The notes under the pieces were generated by a model. That model was not told the origin of the DNA. It was given only the letters and a program-made list of their open reading frames with translations, and searched no databases. DNA of 64,000 nt from positions 1 through 64,000 of the forward strand of contig JAIMKP010000005.1 in NCBI GenBank assembly GCA_020692355.1. The letters run 5' to 3'. The translations under genes and the position numbers were made by a program. Below are positions 62,369 through 64,000 of this stretch, piece by piece. Positions within the stretch are counted from its first letter, which is position 1. Each line of letters starts with the position of its first letter. Source of the stretch: Desulfosporosinus sp. (GTDB lineage Bacteria > Bacillota > Desulfitobacteriia > Desulfitobacteriales > Desulfitobacteriaceae).

Positions 62369-63889
62369 ATGGCTATGTCGAGACTGATTCAGCGGGTTTT
62401 CCCGGTTGCTCTAGTGGGTGCTTTTTTGCTGAGCCCGGTTCAGCCTGTGTTTGGCTTACCTTCCCTTTCAAGTGTCGCTGCGTCCACGTCCCCTGTTGCC
62501 AGTGTATCGACTGCAGCAATCACACCAGCAACTATTTTTCGTGTGCCGGATCGGGCCAGTCCGTATGGCCCAGACTTTTACAAAGTTGTGAATGGCCATC
62601 TCTATCATGTCTGGGGGACGCCGAACTTGGTGACGGCCTCGATTGATTTGGGGACTGCCCCGTCCTTTCTCGTTCAAGGGAACATCTATGTGAAAGACAA
62701 GGACTCCTTTTACCTGCGGGACACGAACGAGGATCGTTTGGTTGGGATCTATACGCCCCCCTACCAGGTTCTCGATTTACGCATGGCGGCGCACATGACG
62801 GCTCAGGATATCGACGACTATATTCGCCAAGCCAACCCTTCAAGCCCTCTGGTGGGACAAGGGGCGGCCTTCCTGGAGGCCCAGGAGAAATACGGTGTGA
62901 ACGCCCATTACCTGGCGGCCCATGCTATTTTGGAAAGCAACTGGGGGATGTCGGATATCGCCCGTGATAAGCACAATCTATTTGGCTTTCAGGCCTATGA
63001 TGACTCGCCCTATGATTCAGCAGCCTATTTTCCGGGGTTTAGAGAAAGTATTCTTTATGTTGCCTATTATGTTAGGGTTAATTACCTGGATGCGAGCGGG
63101 AGGTACTATACGAGTTCCAATCTCAAGGGGATGAATACGTATTATGCGAGTGACCCGGACTGGGCCGAAAAGATCGCTTCGGTAATGCAGCGGATGCGCG
63201 CTTACCAGGATGGGGAATATGATAAAGCAGCACTGCTGACGCTGACGGCCCCGCCGCCACCTTCTCCCGTTTCCATGCCGTCGCCCAGCCCCGTCATTCC
63301 GCCTGGCACGTCGCCACCGTCGAGAGGGACGACCCCTCCGACACCGGAATCGGGGTTGGCAGCAAGTTATCCGCCAGGCACTTTGGGCCGAGTAGCTACG
63401 GATCTCCTCAATTTCCGGGCCGAACCGAGCACAGGGGCTCAAAAGCTGGGCATGCTCTCGAGAGGTACACCGCTTGTCCTAATGGGAAAAAATACACAGG
63501 GTTGGTATCAGGCCAAGACAGGGGAAAAAACGGGCTGGGTTTACGGGAATTATGTCGATGCCGATGAGGCTCCGTCGGAACTTCCGGCGAGTACAGGGGT
63601 GGCGAAAGATAAAACCTGGACGATTAAGTTTAACCTTCCGCTCAGCTCACTTGGAACATCGCCAGATGTGTTGCAGGGCTATGTCAGCGTCGTCAATGCC
63701 CAGGATGGGTTTGTACCGATTCAGGTCGTGCCGGGTCCAAGTCCGGAGGTGCTTTTGGTAAAGCCTCCTGCGGGAGGGTATCTGCCCGGAGGGGAATATT
63801 ACCTGTATATCTATAAGGGTTTAACGCCGAAGAGCGGAGGGGCGCTTCCAGGCTCTGTCCGGATGAAATTCACGGTGAAGACAAAGTAA
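62369..63889 (+). CDS. secreted N-acetylglucosaminidase with SH3 domain
   Basis: The 506-residue protein has a signal peptide (about residues 8-35, FPVALVGAFLLSPVQPVFGL). A copper-amine-oxidase-like or anchor region follows. The glucosaminidase (GH73-type) domain lies at about residues 165-280, with catalytic Glu in AAHAILESNWGMS and the YYASDPDWAEKI motif. A Pro-rich linker follows, then SH3 near 335-395 (LLNFRAEPSTGAQKLGMLSR) and a C-terminal Ig-like domain (WTIKFNLPLSSLG). Autolysins of this type make the MurNAc-GlcNAc fragments that the 33-51 kb locus could salvage. ATG 62369 was chosen over TTG 62348. Confidence 0.85.
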   Translation: MAMSRLIQRVFPVALVGAFLLSPVQPVFGLPSLSSVAASTSPVASVSTAAITPATIFRVPDRASPYGPDFYKVVNGHLYHVWGTPNLVTASIDLGTAPSFLVQGNIYVKDKDSFYLRDTNEDRLVGIYTPPYQVLDLRMAAHMTAQDIDDYIRQANPSSPLVGQGAAFLEAQEKYGVNAHYLAAHAILESNWGMSDIARDKHNLFGFQAYDDSPYDSAAYFPGFRESILYVAYYVRVNYLDASGRYYTSSNLKGMNTYYASDPDWAEKIASVMQRMRAYQDGEYDKAALLTLTAPPPPSPVSMPSPSPVIPPGTSPPSRGTTPPTPESGLAASYPPGTLGRVATDLLNFRAEPSTGAQKLGMLSRGTPLVLMGKNTQGWYQAKTGEKTGWVYGNYVDADEAPSELPASTGVAKDKTWTIKFNLPLSSLGTSPDVLQGYVSVVNAQDGFVPIQVVPGPSPEVLLVKPPAGGYLPGGEYYLYIYKGLTPKSGGALPGSVRMKFTVKTK

Positions 63890-63894
63890 AATCG

Positions 63895-63927
63895 GCCACG
63901 GAGCCGTGAGGTTTCCGTGGCTTTTAT
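63895..63927 (+). terminator. terminator after the glucosaminidase gene
   Basis: The stem GCCACGGA / TCCGTGGC has a 12-base loop and is followed by TTTTATTTG. Confidence 0.75.
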
Positions 63928-63940
63928 TTGTCCAAAAAAG

Positions 63941-63966
63941 CCATGGTGGAATTCCCATGGTATAAT
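63941..63966 (+). promoter_or_regulatory. palindrome abutting a -10 box at the window end
   Basis: CCATGGTGGAATTCCCATGG is an imperfect palindrome centred on GGAATTCC, directly followed by TATAAT. It may be an operator over a promoter for a gene beyond the window. Confidence 0.4.
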
Positions 63967-64000
63967 CATGGTGGTTTTAAATAGGGCAAGATTTTGTCAA

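Overview
The window reads as chromosome from a spore-forming, low-to-mid GC Firmicute of the Peptococcaceae/Desulfitobacteriaceae type (Desulfitobacterium or Desulfosporosinus relatives). This is inference from gene content: MnmE-MnmG-RsmG-ParA-ParB order near an origin, the forespore gene yyaC, a selenocysteine decoding pair (selB and tRNA-Sec), a SCIFF ribosomal peptide with its radical SAM maturase, and a cytoplasmic molybdopterin oxidoreductase. Most genes are on the + strand.

Layout. 149-5980: origin-proximal block mnmE, mnmG, rsmG, parA, parB and two parS sites. 6088-10968: DUF554 and DUF4446 proteins, yyaC (minus), a YkvI-type transporter and selB. 11235-14010: aromatic-amino-acid-type ABC importer (TrpXYZ-like). 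14369-19014: branched-chain amino acid ABC importer (LivJHMGF). 19167-22182: CBS-ACT protein, a DUF2889 gene between inverted repeats, a 41-residue minus-strand gene, a DUF2600 terpene synthase and selC. 22335-32438: housekeeping run cvpA, DUF951, ychF, rpsF-ssb-rpsR, MazG-like, yybS, rplI, lonC, dnaB, purA and tRNA-Gly.

32619-51460 is an accessory locus with insertion-sequence debris at both ends. A NagR/DasR-type GntR regulator is followed by a carbohydrate ABC importer, a membrane protein, and then namZ, nagZ, anmK, an SH3-GH18 hydrolase, murQ, an MFS transporter, nagB, a GlcNAc/MurNAc-type kinase, a HAD phosphatase and nagA. None of the hydrolases has a visible signal peptide. The set can be read as import of peptidoglycan disaccharides, intracellular cleavage, phosphorylation, lactyl-ether removal by MurQ, then deacetylation and deamination to fructose-6-phosphate. 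Two acetyltransferase genes inside it have collapsed by internal deletion.

51594-58369 holds the SCIFF peptide and maturase, the molybdopterin oxidoreductase, a TPR protein, YycJ-type metallohydrolase and HtrA. 58523-63889 (first two genes on minus) holds RNase J, an AT-rich AAA/DUF4143 gene in a degraded islet, and a secreted glucosaminidase.

Two families of short structured repeats are scattered through intergenic spaces. Family A has an AGAAAGTA end, a TTTTCTTTA end and a covarying palindrome. Family B/C has GTGAACTCG starts and CCCACTT-AAGTGGG hairpins, resembling IS200/IS605 ends. Both show compensatory base changes between copies, and several copies sit on the stop codons of neighbouring genes.
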